Source: Oscillospiraceae bacterium
GTDB taxonomy: Bacteria; Bacillota_A; Clostridia; Oscillospirales; Ruminococcaceae
DNA: 8,822 bases
Assembly: GCA_017848205.1 (NCBI GenBank)
Contig: JAGDDO010000081.1
Coordinates: 1-8,822, forward strand
Direction: 5' to 3'
Positions 1 to 6,800 of the stretch are shown piece after piece. Within the stretch, counting starts at the first letter, position 1; each line of letters opens with the position of its first letter. The notes under the pieces are model-generated. The model did not search any database. It had not been told where the DNA came from and was given only the letters and a program-made list of their open reading frames with translations. Both the position numbers and the translations under genes were made by a program.

Positions 1-865
1 AGCAGATAAATGGGAACAGTATAAAATACTTGATACATCATCGGAGGAAAAGCTTGAGGACTGGAACGGCGTAAAGCTCATAAGACCTGATCCGCAGATA
101 ATCTGGAAAACTCCGAAGAACGAGTCGCTCTGGAAAAGTGCAGACGGTCACTATCACCGTTCATCCAGCGGCGGCGGAAGCTGGGATTACAAAAACAGCA
201 AACCAAAGGATTCCTGGACGATGTCCTACGGAAACCTTAAGTTCAAGATAAAGCCGACCGGTTTCAAGCATACGGGACTTTTCCCGGAACAGGCTGTAAA
301 CTGGGATTTCATGCGTAACAAGATACGTGAATGCGGCAGGGAAGTGAACGTGCTCAATCTTTTCGCCTACACAGGCGGTGCAACTCTTGCATGTGCCGAG
401 GCGGGAGCTTCCGTGTGCCATGTTGACGCGTCAAAGGGAATGGTAGCCTGGGCACGCGAGAACGCAGCACTTTCCGGACTCGAGGACAGACCGGTAAGAT
501 GGATAGTTGATGACTGCGAAAAATTTGTAAAACGCGAAATAAGACGCGGAAAGAAATATGACGGCATAGTAATGGATCCGCCTTCATACGGCAGAGGTGC
601 CGGCGGCGAGATCTGGAAACTTGAAGACAGTATTTACGATCTCGTGGAGCTCTGTTCACAGGTGCTTGCCGATGAACCGTTGTTTTTCCTTTTAAACAGC
701 TACACCACAGGACTTTCACCTGCTGTTATGGCATACATTCTTGACAGCATTCTGGTAAAGAAATTCGGCGGAAAGGTAACCTCTGACGAGATAGGCCTTC
801 CGGTAAATACAAGCAATATGGCCCTTCCGTGCGGTTCTACCGCCATCTGGCAGAAGCAGGAGTAA
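1..865 (+). CDS. Class I SAM-dependent methyltransferase (RlmI/PF10672-like), 5' end missing
   Basis: This is the 3' part of a SAM-dependent methyltransferase. The frame is open from base 2, giving 287 visible codons before TAA at 863-865. The Rossmann SAM-binding loop is NLFAYTGG (356-379), followed by VDASKG, the acidic strand-2 motif that contacts the ribose. The motif IV loop DPPSYGRG (575-598) resembles the DPPxF/Y loop of RlmI/RlmK-type rRNA methyltransferases. The segment before the Rossmann fold (W-, S- and G-rich, ending in [12 protein letters not shown]) matches a clostridial family of roughly 290-300 residues as I remember it, so only about 10 residues are probably lost off the left edge. 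The ATG at 221 is internal and is not the start. The substrate is probably RNA, by family resemblance only; base and position cannot be read from the sequence. The stop overlaps the start region of ecfA1, so the two are probably co-transcribed. Confidence 0.88.
   Translation, partial: ADKWEQYKILDTSSEEKLEDWNGVKLIRPDPQIIWKTPKNESLWKSADGHYHRSSSGGGSWDYKNSKPKDSWTMSYGNLKFKIKPTGFKHTGLFPEQAVNWDFMRNKIRECGREVNVLNLFAYTGGATLACAEAGASVCHVDASKGMVAWARENAALSGLEDRPVRWIVDDCEKFVKREIRRGKKYDGIVMDPPSYGRGAGGEIWKLEDSIYDLVELCSQVLADEPLFFLLNSYTTGLSPAVMAYILDSILVKKFGGKVTSDEIGLPVNTSNMALPCGSTAIWQKQE
858..862 (+). promoter_or_regulatory. Ribosome binding site deciding the ecfA1 start
   Basis: AGGAG lies inside the last codons of the methyltransferase gene. 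It is 8 nt from TTG 871 but only 2 nt from ATG 865, the ATG that overlaps the upstream TAA. The spacing favours TTG 871. ATG 886 is 23 nt away and has no site of its own. Confidence 0.55.
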
Positions 866-870
866 TGACC

Positions 871-1719
871 TTGGCATCAGAAAAGATGATTTCAGCGGAA
901 AATGTGCATTTCTCGTATGACGGGAAAACTGAGATACTTAAGGGTATCACCGCAGACATAGAAAAAGGGCAGTTCGTTGCGGTCCTCGGCCACAACGGAT
1001 CCGGAAAATCCACTTTTGCAAGGCTCATCAATTCGATACTGGTACCGACTGAAGGAAAAATAACCGTTCTCGGCACCGATACTTCCGATGAGGAAAAGCT
1101 TTATGACATAAGGCGTAAGGTCGGCATGGTGTTTCAGAACCCTGACAACCAGATAGTCGCAGCCGTTGTCGAGGAAGATGTAGCTTTCGGTCTTGAAAAC
1201 ACCGGTGTCCCTCCTGAGGAGATAAGGGAACGTGTTGACGAAGCTCTTAAGGCAGTCGGCATGTACGAGTACAGAAAACACTCGCCGGGAATGCTTTCAG
1301 GCGGACAGAAGCAGAGGGTGGCAATAGCCGGTATAATCGCAATGCGTCCTGAATGCATCGTGCTTGACGAACCAACGTCGATGCTTGATCCTGCCGGACG
1401 CAAAGATGTAATGAACACAATTAAAAAGCTGTGCGGAAGCTACGGAATAACCGTGCTTCTTATAACACATTACATGGACGAGGCCGTGCAGGCCGACCGT
1501 GTGATAGTGATAGATGAGGGACGCGTGATACTTGACGGCGTTCCGAAAAACGTATTTTCAAATGTGGAAATACTGAAAAAAGCCGGACTCGATGTTCCGC
1601 AGGTAACAGAACTTGTTTTTAAGCTGCGGAAACAAGGAATTGATATTGATCCGGATGTACTTACTGAAGAGGAGTGCGTTAATGCGCTGGCCTCTGTTTT
1701 GAAGGAAGGAAAAACTTGA
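871..1719 (+). CDS. ecfA1: ECF transporter ATPase EcfA1 (CbiO1-type)
   Basis: This is the first of the two ABC ATPases that power a group II energy-coupling-factor transporter for import of vitamins or metal ions. It works on the cytoplasmic face as a heterodimer with EcfA2, bound to EcfT. All nucleotide-binding motifs are intact in the 282-residue product. They are Walker [10 protein letters not shown] (40-48), Q-loop Gln89 within VFQNPDNQ, signature LSGGQ (142-146), Walker B aspartate 166 with catalytic Glu167 (LDEPTSMLD), and switch His200. The Q-loop wording and the AFGLEN segment after it are typical of EcfA1. I chose TTG 871 because of its AGGAG spacing; ATG 865 adds two residues and ATG 886 removes five. 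The stop TGA (1717-1719) overlaps the ecfA2 start. The transported substrate cannot be inferred because no S component is present. Confidence 0.95.
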   Translation: MASEKMISAENVHFSYDGKTEILKGITADIEKGQFVAVLGHNGSGKSTFARLINSILVPTEGKITVLGTDTSDEEKLYDIRRKVGMVFQNPDNQIVAAVVEEDVAFGLENTGVPPEEIRERVDEALKAVGMYEYRKHSPGMLSGGQKQRVAIAGIIAMRPECIVLDEPTSMLDPAGRKDVMNTIKKLCGSYGITVLLITHYMDEAVQADRVIVIDEGRVILDGVPKNVFSNVEILKKAGLDVPQVTELVFKLRKQGIDIDPDVLTEEECVNALASVLKEGKT

Positions 1720-2588
1720 GCATACTCCAGACAGAAAACCTTACCTGTGTTTACGGAAAAGGGACTCCCTTTGAAAGAACCGCAGTTGATAATGTTTCAC
1801 TCAGTATAGAAAAAGGCGGAATAACCGGAATAATCGGTCACACCGGTTCCGGAAAATCCACTCTCATACAGCACTTCAACGGCCTTCTGAAACCGTGCTC
1901 AGGCAGAGTTCTGCTTGACGGAAAGGATATCTGGGAAGGCGGAAAGATAATGCCGGGACTCCGTTTCAGAGTCGGCCTTGTTTTTCAGTATCCGGAGTAT
2001 CAGCTTTTTGAGGAGACCGTTTACAAAGATATCGCTTTCGGCCCGAAGAACATGAAGCTTGACCAGGCTGAAACCGATGCAAGGGTACACGAGGCGGCGG
2101 AGCTTTTCGGTATAGATGAAAAAATGCTTGCCGCATCGCCGTTTGAGCTTTCAGGCGGTCAGAAAAGACGTGTCGCCATTGCAGGAGTTATGGCCATGCG
2201 GCCTGAAGTCCTCATTTTCGATGAACCGGCTGCCGGACTTGATCCGAAAGGAAGAAGAGCGGTTTTCGACATTATCGGAAAATACAGCCGGAACACAGGC
2301 TGCACCGTGATAATAGTATCACACAGCATGGAGGACATGGCATGTATTGCTGACAGACTTGTTGTTATGAACAGGGGAAGCCTTTTCTGCCACTGTCCGG
2401 TAAACGAGGTCTTTTCAAGGTCTGATGAACTCACAGGAATGGGACTCGACGTTCCGCAGATAACAAAGGTCTTTTCTGAACTTAAGAAAAGAGGTCTTGC
2501 GGAAGACGATAATGTTTACACCGTTGAACAGGCGGTAAACAGCATAATGAAGTTTCTCCGGAAAAAAGGCGGTGATCCCGCTTGCTGA
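1716..2588 (+). CDS. ecfA2: ECF transporter ATPase EcfA2 (CbiO2-type)
   Basis: This is the second ATPase of the ECF module, 290 residues, which pairs with EcfA1 to bind and hydrolyse two ATP. The motifs are Walker [10 protein letters not shown] (41-49), Q-loop Gln91 in [14 protein letters not shown] (the characteristic EcfA2 form), signature LSGGQ (145-149), Walker B D169 with catalytic E170 ([10 protein letters not shown]), and switch His203. The start is a TTG at 1716 that shares bases with the ecfA1 stop (TTGA). It is preceded by the AAGGAAGGA run at 1702-1710, 5 nt upstream. No in-frame ATG near the N-terminus would keep the first beta strand ([11 protein letters not shown]). The 3' end overlaps ecfT by 7 nt, so the stoichiometry of the complex may be supported by translational coupling. 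Confidence is high for identity and fair for the TTG start. Confidence 0.96.
   Translation: MSILQTENLTCVYGKGTPFERTAVDNVSLSIEKGGITGIIGHTGSGKSTLIQHFNGLLKPCSGRVLLDGKDIWEGGKIMPGLRFRVGLVFQYPEYQLFEETVYKDIAFGPKNMKLDQAETDARVHEAAELFGIDEKMLAASPFELSGGQKRRVAIAGVMAMRPEVLIFDEPAAGLDPKGRRAVFDIIGKYSRNTGCTVIIVSHSMEDMACIADRLVVMNRGSLFCHCPVNEVFSRSDELTGMGLDVPQITKVFSELKKRGLAEDDNVYTVEQAVNSIMKFLRKKGGDPAC
2566..2576 (+). promoter_or_regulatory. Strong Shine-Dalgarno of ecfT
   Basis: AAGGCGGTGAT matches 10 of 11 bases of the 16S-complementary AAGGAGGTGAT. It ends 5 nt before TTG 2582. It lies inside ecfA2 and supports the TTG as the true ecfT start despite the overlap with the ecfA2 stop. Confidence 0.7.
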
Positions 2589-3382
2589 AGGATATTACCC
2601 TTGGTCAGTATTTTCCGGGTGAAAGTGTGGTCCATAAGCTCGACGCAAGAGTCAAGCTCATCATAACCATGCTGTTTGTGGTGATGCTTTTTGCAGCGAA
2701 CGGAGTATTTTCACTGTCTGCGGGCGTCATTTTTCTGATAATTGCCTACAGTCTGACTAAACTCAGTCCTTCTCTGGTGGCAAAGAGCATCAAACCGGTA
2801 GTTCCGGTGCTGCTTGTGACCGCCGTTATAAATATTTTCTTTTTTGAAGGAAACGAGATATTCCGTCTCGGATTTATAAGCATAACTGACGGAGGACTTA
2901 AAAATTCAGCATTCATGCTCATACGCGTGATCGCTCTTATTGCCGGTTCCTCGGTGCTCACCTACACCACTTCACCGATCGAGCTTACGGCAGCCATAGA
3001 AAAGCTCCTTTCACCGCTTAAGGTATTTAAATTTCCGGTGCACGAGCTGGCTATGATGATGACTATTGCGCTCCGTTTTATACCGACTTTTATCGAGGAA
3101 ACGGAAAAGATAATCTCAGCGCAGAAGGCCCGCGGGGCTGATTTTGAAACAGGTTCGTTACGCGACCGTGCCTCGGCAGTGGTACCGGTCATCGTACCGC
3201 TTTTCATATCAGCGTTCAGACGTGCCGAAGAACTTGCGCTTGCAATGGAATGCCGCTGTTACCGCGGCGGTGAGGGCAGGACAAGAATGAAACAGATGAA
3301 GGCGGGACCTGCAGATGCAGCCGCACTGATCATCACCTTTGCATTTCTTGCCTGTGTGTTTCTTATCGACAGAATGAATTGA
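2582..3382 (+). CDS. ecfT: ECF transporter transmembrane coupling protein EcfT
   Basis: This is the integral-membrane scaffold of the ECF transporter. It couples ATP hydrolysis by EcfA1/EcfA2 to toppling of an S component. The product has 266 residues, the usual family length. Hydrophobic segments lie at about 25-58, 72-88, 112-128, 157-172, 196-212 and 246-262. The two cytoplasmic coupling helices carry the diagnostic motifs: ARG at 183-185 (AQKARGAD) and a second motif around 221-229 (AMECRCYRGGEGRT), where many homologues have AR in place of CR. The key arginine (R225) is kept. Translation starts at TTG 2582, 7 nt inside ecfA2, behind a near-perfect Shine-Dalgarno. The next gene starts 10 nt downstream. 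No S component lies in the window, which fits a shared group II core; this is inferred from gene absence. Confidence 0.95.
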   Translation: MLKDITLGQYFPGESVVHKLDARVKLIITMLFVVMLFAANGVFSLSAGVIFLIIAYSLTKLSPSLVAKSIKPVVPVLLVTAVINIFFFEGNEIFRLGFISITDGGLKNSAFMLIRVIALIAGSSVLTYTTSPIELTAAIEKLLSPLKVFKFPVHELAMMMTIALRFIPTFIEETEKIISAQKARGADFETGSLRDRASAVVPVIVPLFISAFRRAEELALAMECRCYRGGEGRTRMKQMKAGPADAAALIITFAFLACVFLIDRMN

Positions 3383-3386
3383 GGTG
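3381..3386 (+). promoter_or_regulatory. Ribosome binding site deciding the start of the small membrane protein
   Basis: GAGGTG overlaps the ecfT stop codon and lies 6 nt before ATG 3393. A longer reading from GTG 3384 would begin inside this site and is rejected. Confidence 0.7.
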
Positions 3387-3392
3387 TTTTTG

Positions 3393-3869
3393 ATGAAAGC
3401 TTTAGCAACTCTCTGTCTGCTTTTGTTTATTGCCATTCCGCTGTTTGCGGTGTTTCAGCTGCTTCACAGGCTTGAGACCCACAAGGTGGATGAAGGGGCA
3501 AGCCGCAGATTTTACGAGGCACTGCGCGAGGAATACGGCCTTGTGACAAAGCCGAAAAGGGCACTTACCGAGGACGAGCGTATCGCGCTTGCAAAAAAGA
3601 TCGCGGAAGATCCCTACGCTGATATCACGGCCTGTGATGTAATGGAAAACGATCCGGAACCATCAACAGACCGGAATAAAGTTTCTCTGGCTAAGTCCGG
3701 TGAGAACACGGAAATTTCAGCGGAAGAGAGCGAAGAGGAAAAGAGAAAAAGGCTTTCACGCGAAAAGGCACTTGCCACAGTCAGTGCGATGCTTGACCGT
3801 CCGGGGAAGAACAAAAAAGGCGATGCTCTGGCGGAACTTCAGCGCACACTTGAAAAATACAGAAAATAA
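3393..3869 (+). CDS. Membrane-anchored hypothetical protein between ecfT and truA
   Basis: I do not recognise this 158-residue protein. Residues 3-23 form one strongly hydrophobic segment (LATLCLLLFIAIPLFAVF core) that could be an anchor or an uncleaved signal. No cysteine lipobox and no convincing signal-peptidase site follow it. Positive residues (H, R, K) cluster just after the segment, which slightly favours a cytoplasmic C-terminus. The rest is hydrophilic. A stretch rich in acidic and basic residues at about 85-120 (EESEEEKRKRLSREKA) looks helical or disordered, and the C-terminus ends in a charged helix (LAELQRTLEKYRK). There is no recognisable catalytic motif. It starts 10 nt after ecfT with a good ribosome binding site, so it is almost certainly expressed with the transporter. 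A role with the ECF complex is possible but rests only on position. Confidence 0.8.
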   Translation: MKALATLCLLLFIAIPLFAVFQLLHRLETHKVDEGASRRFYEALREEYGLVTKPKRALTEDERIALAKKIAEDPYADITACDVMENDPEPSTDRNKVSLAKSGENTEISAEESEEEKRKRLSREKALATVSAMLDRPGKNKKGDALAELQRTLEKYRK

Positions 3870-3882
3870 CAGTAATAACATA

Positions 3883-3910
3883 TCTGCGGTGAACGTCACC
3901 TGTATGCAGA
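3883..3910 (+). other. Bulged hairpin in the gap before truA
   Basis: The 99-nt gap 3870-3968 has no ORF but contains an inverted repeat. GGTGA (3888-3892) pairs with TCACC (3896-3900) around a 3-nt loop. Outer arms TCTGC (3883-3887) and GCAGA (3906-3910) also pair, leaving a 5-nt bulge TGTAT on one side. No T-run follows, so it is not a standard intrinsic terminator. CTGTAT (3900-3905) could instead pair with ATACAG (3924-3929), which gives an alternative fold. It may be an RNA processing or attenuation element, or chance. Confidence 0.4.
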
Positions 3911-3968
3911 GAACGGGTGCGTAATACAGAACTGCAGGATAATTCGGATCAGAAACAGGATATTTATT

Positions 3969-4703
3969 TTGAGAAACTTAAAAATAATAATGGCTTACAG
4001 GGGAACAGCATATCACGGCTATCAGAAGCAGGATAACGCTGTTACCATACAGGAGACCGTTGAAAAATGCATTTCACGGGTTCTTGACACCCCGACCGAG
4101 ATATACGGCTGTTCCAGAACAGATACGGGTGTCCACGCAAACGGCTACTGTTTTTCGGTGAAAACTGAAAAGCAGATACCGATACGAAATATCATAAGAG
4201 GTACCAACGGCTATCTTCCGTCGGACATCACACTTCTTTCGTGTGAGGAGGTTCCGGAGGATTTCCATGCGAGGTATTCCTGCCGCGGCAAGGAATATGT
4301 CTATCTGATACACAACAGTGAACGCCGTGATCCGTTCGCGGAAGATCTGAAATATCATTACCGCAGGAAAATGGATCTTGATCTGATGGGAAGAGCGGCG
4401 GAATATTTCGTGGGCAGACACGATTTCAGCAGTTTCTGCTCAAACGCTTCCGAAAAGGCAAGCACCGTAAGGACGGTACACGAGCTGAGGCTTGACCGTG
4501 AAGGTGATCTTGTAAAGGTCACGATAAGCGGCGACGGTTTTCTTTACAACATGGTGAGAATAATCGTGGGAACGCTTCTCTGGGTCAACGAAGGAAAGAT
4601 AGCTCCCGAAGATATTCCGGTAATAATGGAGAGATCAGACAGAAAACTGGCCGGCAAGACGGCACAGGCACACGGACTTTATCTTAACCGTGTATTCTAC
4701 TGA
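3969..4703 (+). CDS. truA: tRNA pseudouridine synthase A (TruA)
   Basis: TruA converts uridines 38-40 of the anticodon stem-loop of many tRNAs to pseudouridine in the cytoplasm. The 244-residue product has the normal family length. The catalytic aspartate is D52 in SRTDTGVHA (family consensus GRTDAGVHA). Tyr110 in GKEYVYLI corresponds to the active-site tyrosine, HDFSSF lies at 151-156, and GDGFLYNMVRIIVGTLL (188-204) carries the conserved arginine R197. The start is TTG 3969 with AGGA at 3957-3960, 8 nt upstream. The in-frame ATG at 3990 would remove the first beta strand (LKIIMAYRG) and has no ribosome binding site. Linkage to ecfA1-ecfA2-ecfT is an old Firmicutes arrangement, broken here only by the inserted membrane protein. 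The 99-nt leader could allow separate regulation. Confidence 0.97.
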   Translation: MRNLKIIMAYRGTAYHGYQKQDNAVTIQETVEKCISRVLDTPTEIYGCSRTDTGVHANGYCFSVKTEKQIPIRNIIRGTNGYLPSDITLLSCEEVPEDFHARYSCRGKEYVYLIHNSERRDPFAEDLKYHYRRKMDLDLMGRAAEYFVGRHDFSSFCSNASEKASTVRTVHELRLDREGDLVKVTISGDGFLYNMVRIIVGTLLWVNEGKIAPEDIPVIMERSDRKLAGKTAQAHGLYLNRVFY

Positions 4704-4715
4704 TTTGGAGGTACA

Positions 4716-5870
4716 ATGGAAGAATACAGTGCAAGGGGTCTGGCGGAACTCAGACGGCAGAAGAAGAGAAAACAGAGCTTACAGAAGTTTCTGGGCTTCA
4801 TAGCCATCGTTATCGTTGTTCTCGGACTTTACATATCCAAGGACCGCTGGATGCCTAATTTTAAAATAGACAATACAGGTTATACTGATGATGAAATAAC
4901 AGAGGGTTCATTCCCGCTGAAGATCGCAGGAAGTACCAAATACAAGGCGTGTACTCTCGGCGACAGGCTCATAGTTCTTACAGACACGAGAAGATATACA
5001 TACACAGTTTCAGGGGATACGAATAATGTGGAATCACATTCATATTCCAATGCAATTCTTAAAAGCTTTAACAACCGTACACTTATGTACGAACTGAACG
5101 GAACGAGTCTCAGAGTGGACTCGAAGCGTTCCATGCAGTACGAGAAGAAAATGGATGATCCGATCTACGTCGCATCACTGGGCAGCAGGGGGTTCACTGC
5201 GGTGATAACCCAGTCAGACCAGTATGTGTGCGAACTGCATGTTTACGATGATTCCGGCGACGAGATCTATTTCCGCGGATGCAGTCAGCGAATCACTGAC
5301 GTGGTTTTCAGGGATGACTGCAGCGGATGCACCATAATCTCGCTTAATGTTTCAGAAGGTAATCTTGTTTCCGAAATAACGGCAGTTGATTTCAGCAGCA
5401 CGGAGAACCTGTGGACGGCAGGTAACATTGCGACCTGTCCGGTAAGTGCTTATCCTTACGGGGAAGACGGTCTTGTGCTGTTCGGCGACACGATGTTTGC
5501 GTGCTTTGCGGGTGACGGCACCGAGATAATGGAATATCCTTATCCGGGTGCTCTCATCGATGCTTCATGCTCATCTGCAGGTGCTGTCATGATGTTTGAA
5601 AACAAGGAAAGACGAAGCACAACTCTTTCCATCATTACCGATCCCGCATCCGGCGGAGTTACAGAAGCCAAGCTTGGCGAAAAGTTCAAGCACGTTCTTG
5701 CCTGGAATGACAGGATCTACATGCTTTCAGAAACTCTGCTTGAATCCTACGGATATGACGGCAAAGCCATTAAGGCGCTGGAACTTGATCAGCCATTCAG
5801 TGATTTCGAGAAGGCCGGAAGGTTCGTTTATCTCGAAGGTCACAGAACAATAGAAAAGAAAGAATTTTAA
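4716..5870 (+). CDS. DUF5711-like membrane-anchored extracytoplasmic protein
   Basis: This is a 384-residue protein of unknown biochemical role. A basic cytoplasmic head (RRQKKRKQ, 13-20) precedes a single membrane segment at about 25-41, which places residues from about 43 to the end outside the membrane. The outer domain is rich in short beta strands with recurring patterns such as LHVYDDSGDEIYF, ITDVVF and ITAVDFSS. This suggests a beta-propeller-like fold and resembles the clostridial DUF5711 family as I remember it; a profile search is needed to confirm. The outer domain has eight cysteines, two of them in DDCSGC, and there are none in the cytoplasmic or membrane part. Translation starts at ATG 4716 behind GGAGGT (4707-4712). 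It lies 12 nt after truA and 21 nt before the CvpA-family gene, so it is likely co-expressed with both. Confidence 0.85.
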   Translation: MEEYSARGLAELRRQKKRKQSLQKFLGFIAIVIVVLGLYISKDRWMPNFKIDNTGYTDDEITEGSFPLKIAGSTKYKACTLGDRLIVLTDTRRYTYTVSGDTNNVESHSYSNAILKSFNNRTLMYELNGTSLRVDSKRSMQYEKKMDDPIYVASLGSRGFTAVITQSDQYVCELHVYDDSGDEIYFRGCSQRITDVVFRDDCSGCTIISLNVSEGNLVSEITAVDFSSTENLWTAGNIATCPVSAYPYGEDGLVLFGDTMFACFAGDGTEIMEYPYPGALIDASCSSAGAVMMFENKERRSTTLSIITDPASGGVTEAKLGEKFKHVLAWNDRIYMLSETLLESYGYDGKAIKALELDQPFSDFEKAGRFVYLEGHRTIEKKEF

Positions 5871-5875
5871 AATTC
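5862..5875. repeat. 14-bp perfect AT-rich palindrome over a stop codon
   Basis: GAATTTTAAAATTC is a perfect 14-bp palindrome. It contains the TAA stop (5868-5870) of the DUF5711-like gene and abuts the ribosome binding site AGGAG (5876-5880) of the next gene. With no loop it is more plausible as a DNA-level site than as an RNA hairpin. It could also be AT-rich chance. Confidence 0.45.
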
Positions 5876-5880
5876 AGGAG
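5876..5880 (+). promoter_or_regulatory. Ribosome binding site deciding the CvpA-family start
   Basis: AGGAG is 11 nt before ATG 5892. A GTG at 5880 in the same frame overlaps the site itself, so the ATG is preferred even though the spacing is long. Confidence 0.55.
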
Positions 5881-5891
5881 TGTGTAAATTT

Positions 5892-6800
5892 ATGGGTAAT
5901 CTGAACTGGTGTTTTGACGCCGCAGCAGGGGTAATGCTGGTACTGTTTCTGATATACGGGATAAGAAAGGGTGCATCAAGAACTTTTGTTCCTTTTATTG
6001 TCAATATAGTATTTGTGGTTCTGGCTTTCTTTATGTCAGGTGTTATTGCCGGTACACTGTACGAAACTATGGTAAGTGATTCAGTTGAACTGTCTGTTGA
6101 GGAAGTCGTTGACAATTTTGACCTCCAGGGTTATTTCAACAAGGAGTACAAGGAACTCACTCTTATAGATGACGTTTCCGAAAAGGAAGCGGCAGTGGTT
6201 TTAAGCTCCGAAACCGATATGGACAAGAAATTCTGGAAGCTTATCGACAAAACTTCAGGCGTGGGCAATCAGGTAAACGAAGCGGCATGCTTTACAGGAC
6301 TTAACAACATAATCAGAGTTTCACTTCAGGATGAGCTTGCAAAGAAGCTTCCTCCGTGCGCAGGACATTTCTTTGAAAATTTCAACGAGGGAAACGAAGA
6401 GGAAACATACAAACTTATCAGCATGATCTACAGCGACCGCAAGTCAGCTGCAAACTACATCACTGAAAACTGTGTAAGCGACGTTATGTTCCGCTTTGTA
6501 AAGATAGTGTCATTCGTTATAGCTTCAGCTGTACTGATGATACTTACAGGCATCATATTCTCAATAGCATTCAGAAACAAAGATCAGGATGCAATGGGCG
6601 CCGGAGATTCACTCGCCGGTGCAGTCATCGAACTTTTCAACGGCCTTATGATCATTGCAGTGGTTGCAGTTCTCGTGAAGATCGTTATCTGGTCCGGTGT
6701 GACTATAGAAAATATCATGGATGAAAAAACACTTAACAATTCCTATGTATTCAAGTATCTCTACAATCTTGACAAATATATGCCGGTCAAAAGAATGTAA
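5892..6800 (+). CDS. CvpA-family membrane protein with large extracytoplasmic insertion
   Basis: This is a 302-residue membrane protein of the CvpA (colicin V production) family, which is implicated in envelope stress and export but has no defined reaction. Two N-terminal membrane segments (about 10-24 and 32-54) flank the typical RKG turn (25-27). Two more (about 203-225 and 246-270) follow, and the last carries the family-like GAVIELFNGLMIIAV pattern. The C-terminal NSYVFKYLYNLD resembles the family's conserved tail. Between the pairs lies a hydrophilic region of about 145 residues (55-200) that should be outside the membrane. Classical CvpA proteins are near 160-180 residues, so this insertion nearly doubles the length. 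I do not recognise a domain in it. The gene follows the DUF5711-like gene by 21 nt, and together the two could form a membrane assembly; that is inference. Confidence 0.82.
   Translation: MGNLNWCFDAAAGVMLVLFLIYGIRKGASRTFVPFIVNIVFVVLAFFMSGVIAGTLYETMVSDSVELSVEEVVDNFDLQGYFNKEYKELTLIDDVSEKEAAVVLSSETDMDKKFWKLIDKTSGVGNQVNEAACFTGLNNIIRVSLQDELAKKLPPCAGHFFENFNEGNEEETYKLISMIYSDRKSAANYITENCVSDVMFRFVKIVSFVIASAVLMILTGIIFSIAFRNKDQDAMGAGDSLAGAVIELFNGLMIIAVVAVLVKIVIWSGVTIENIMDEKTLNNSYVFKYLYNLDKYMPVKRM
6769..6796 (+). promoter_or_regulatory. Possible internal promoter ahead of the clp gene
   Basis: TTGACA (6769-6774) is a perfect sigma-A -35 hexamer, followed after 16 nt by AAGAAT (6791-6796), a 4/6 match to the -10. 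A better -10-like TGTAAT (6796-6801) sits at a 21-nt spacing, which is too long. GGTCAAA (6784-6790), one half of a CtsR operator, lies in the spacer, but the second half-site is missing. All of this overlaps the last codons of the CvpA-family gene, so chance is a real possibility. Confidence 0.25.

Noticed and set aside
221..223. ATG as start of the methyltransferase
   Set aside because: The same frame is open to the left edge and encodes family-like sequence there, so the ATG is internal and the true start lies outside the window.
161..719. Reverse-strand open frames opposite the methyltransferase gene
   Set aside because: They lie wholly inside a well-supported gene, encode cysteine/arginine-rich sequence with no known motif, and have no convincing ribosome binding site.
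1003..1862. Near-identical Walker A nucleotide stretches in ecfA1 and ecfA2 as a recombination repeat
   Set aside because: The match is about 15 nt and is explained by conserved GSGKST coding in paralogous ATPases; the surrounding sequence differs.
3384..3386. GTG as start of the small membrane protein
   Set aside because: It overlaps the GAGGTG ribosome binding site that is correctly spaced for ATG 3393.
3883..3910. Intrinsic terminator after the small membrane protein
   Set aside because: The hairpin has a large bulge and no T-tract follows it, so it does not meet the usual rule.
3938..3943. GATAAT as a -10 box for truA
   Set aside because: No -35-like hexamer occurs 16-18 nt upstream; the bases there are GC-rich (GGGTGC region).
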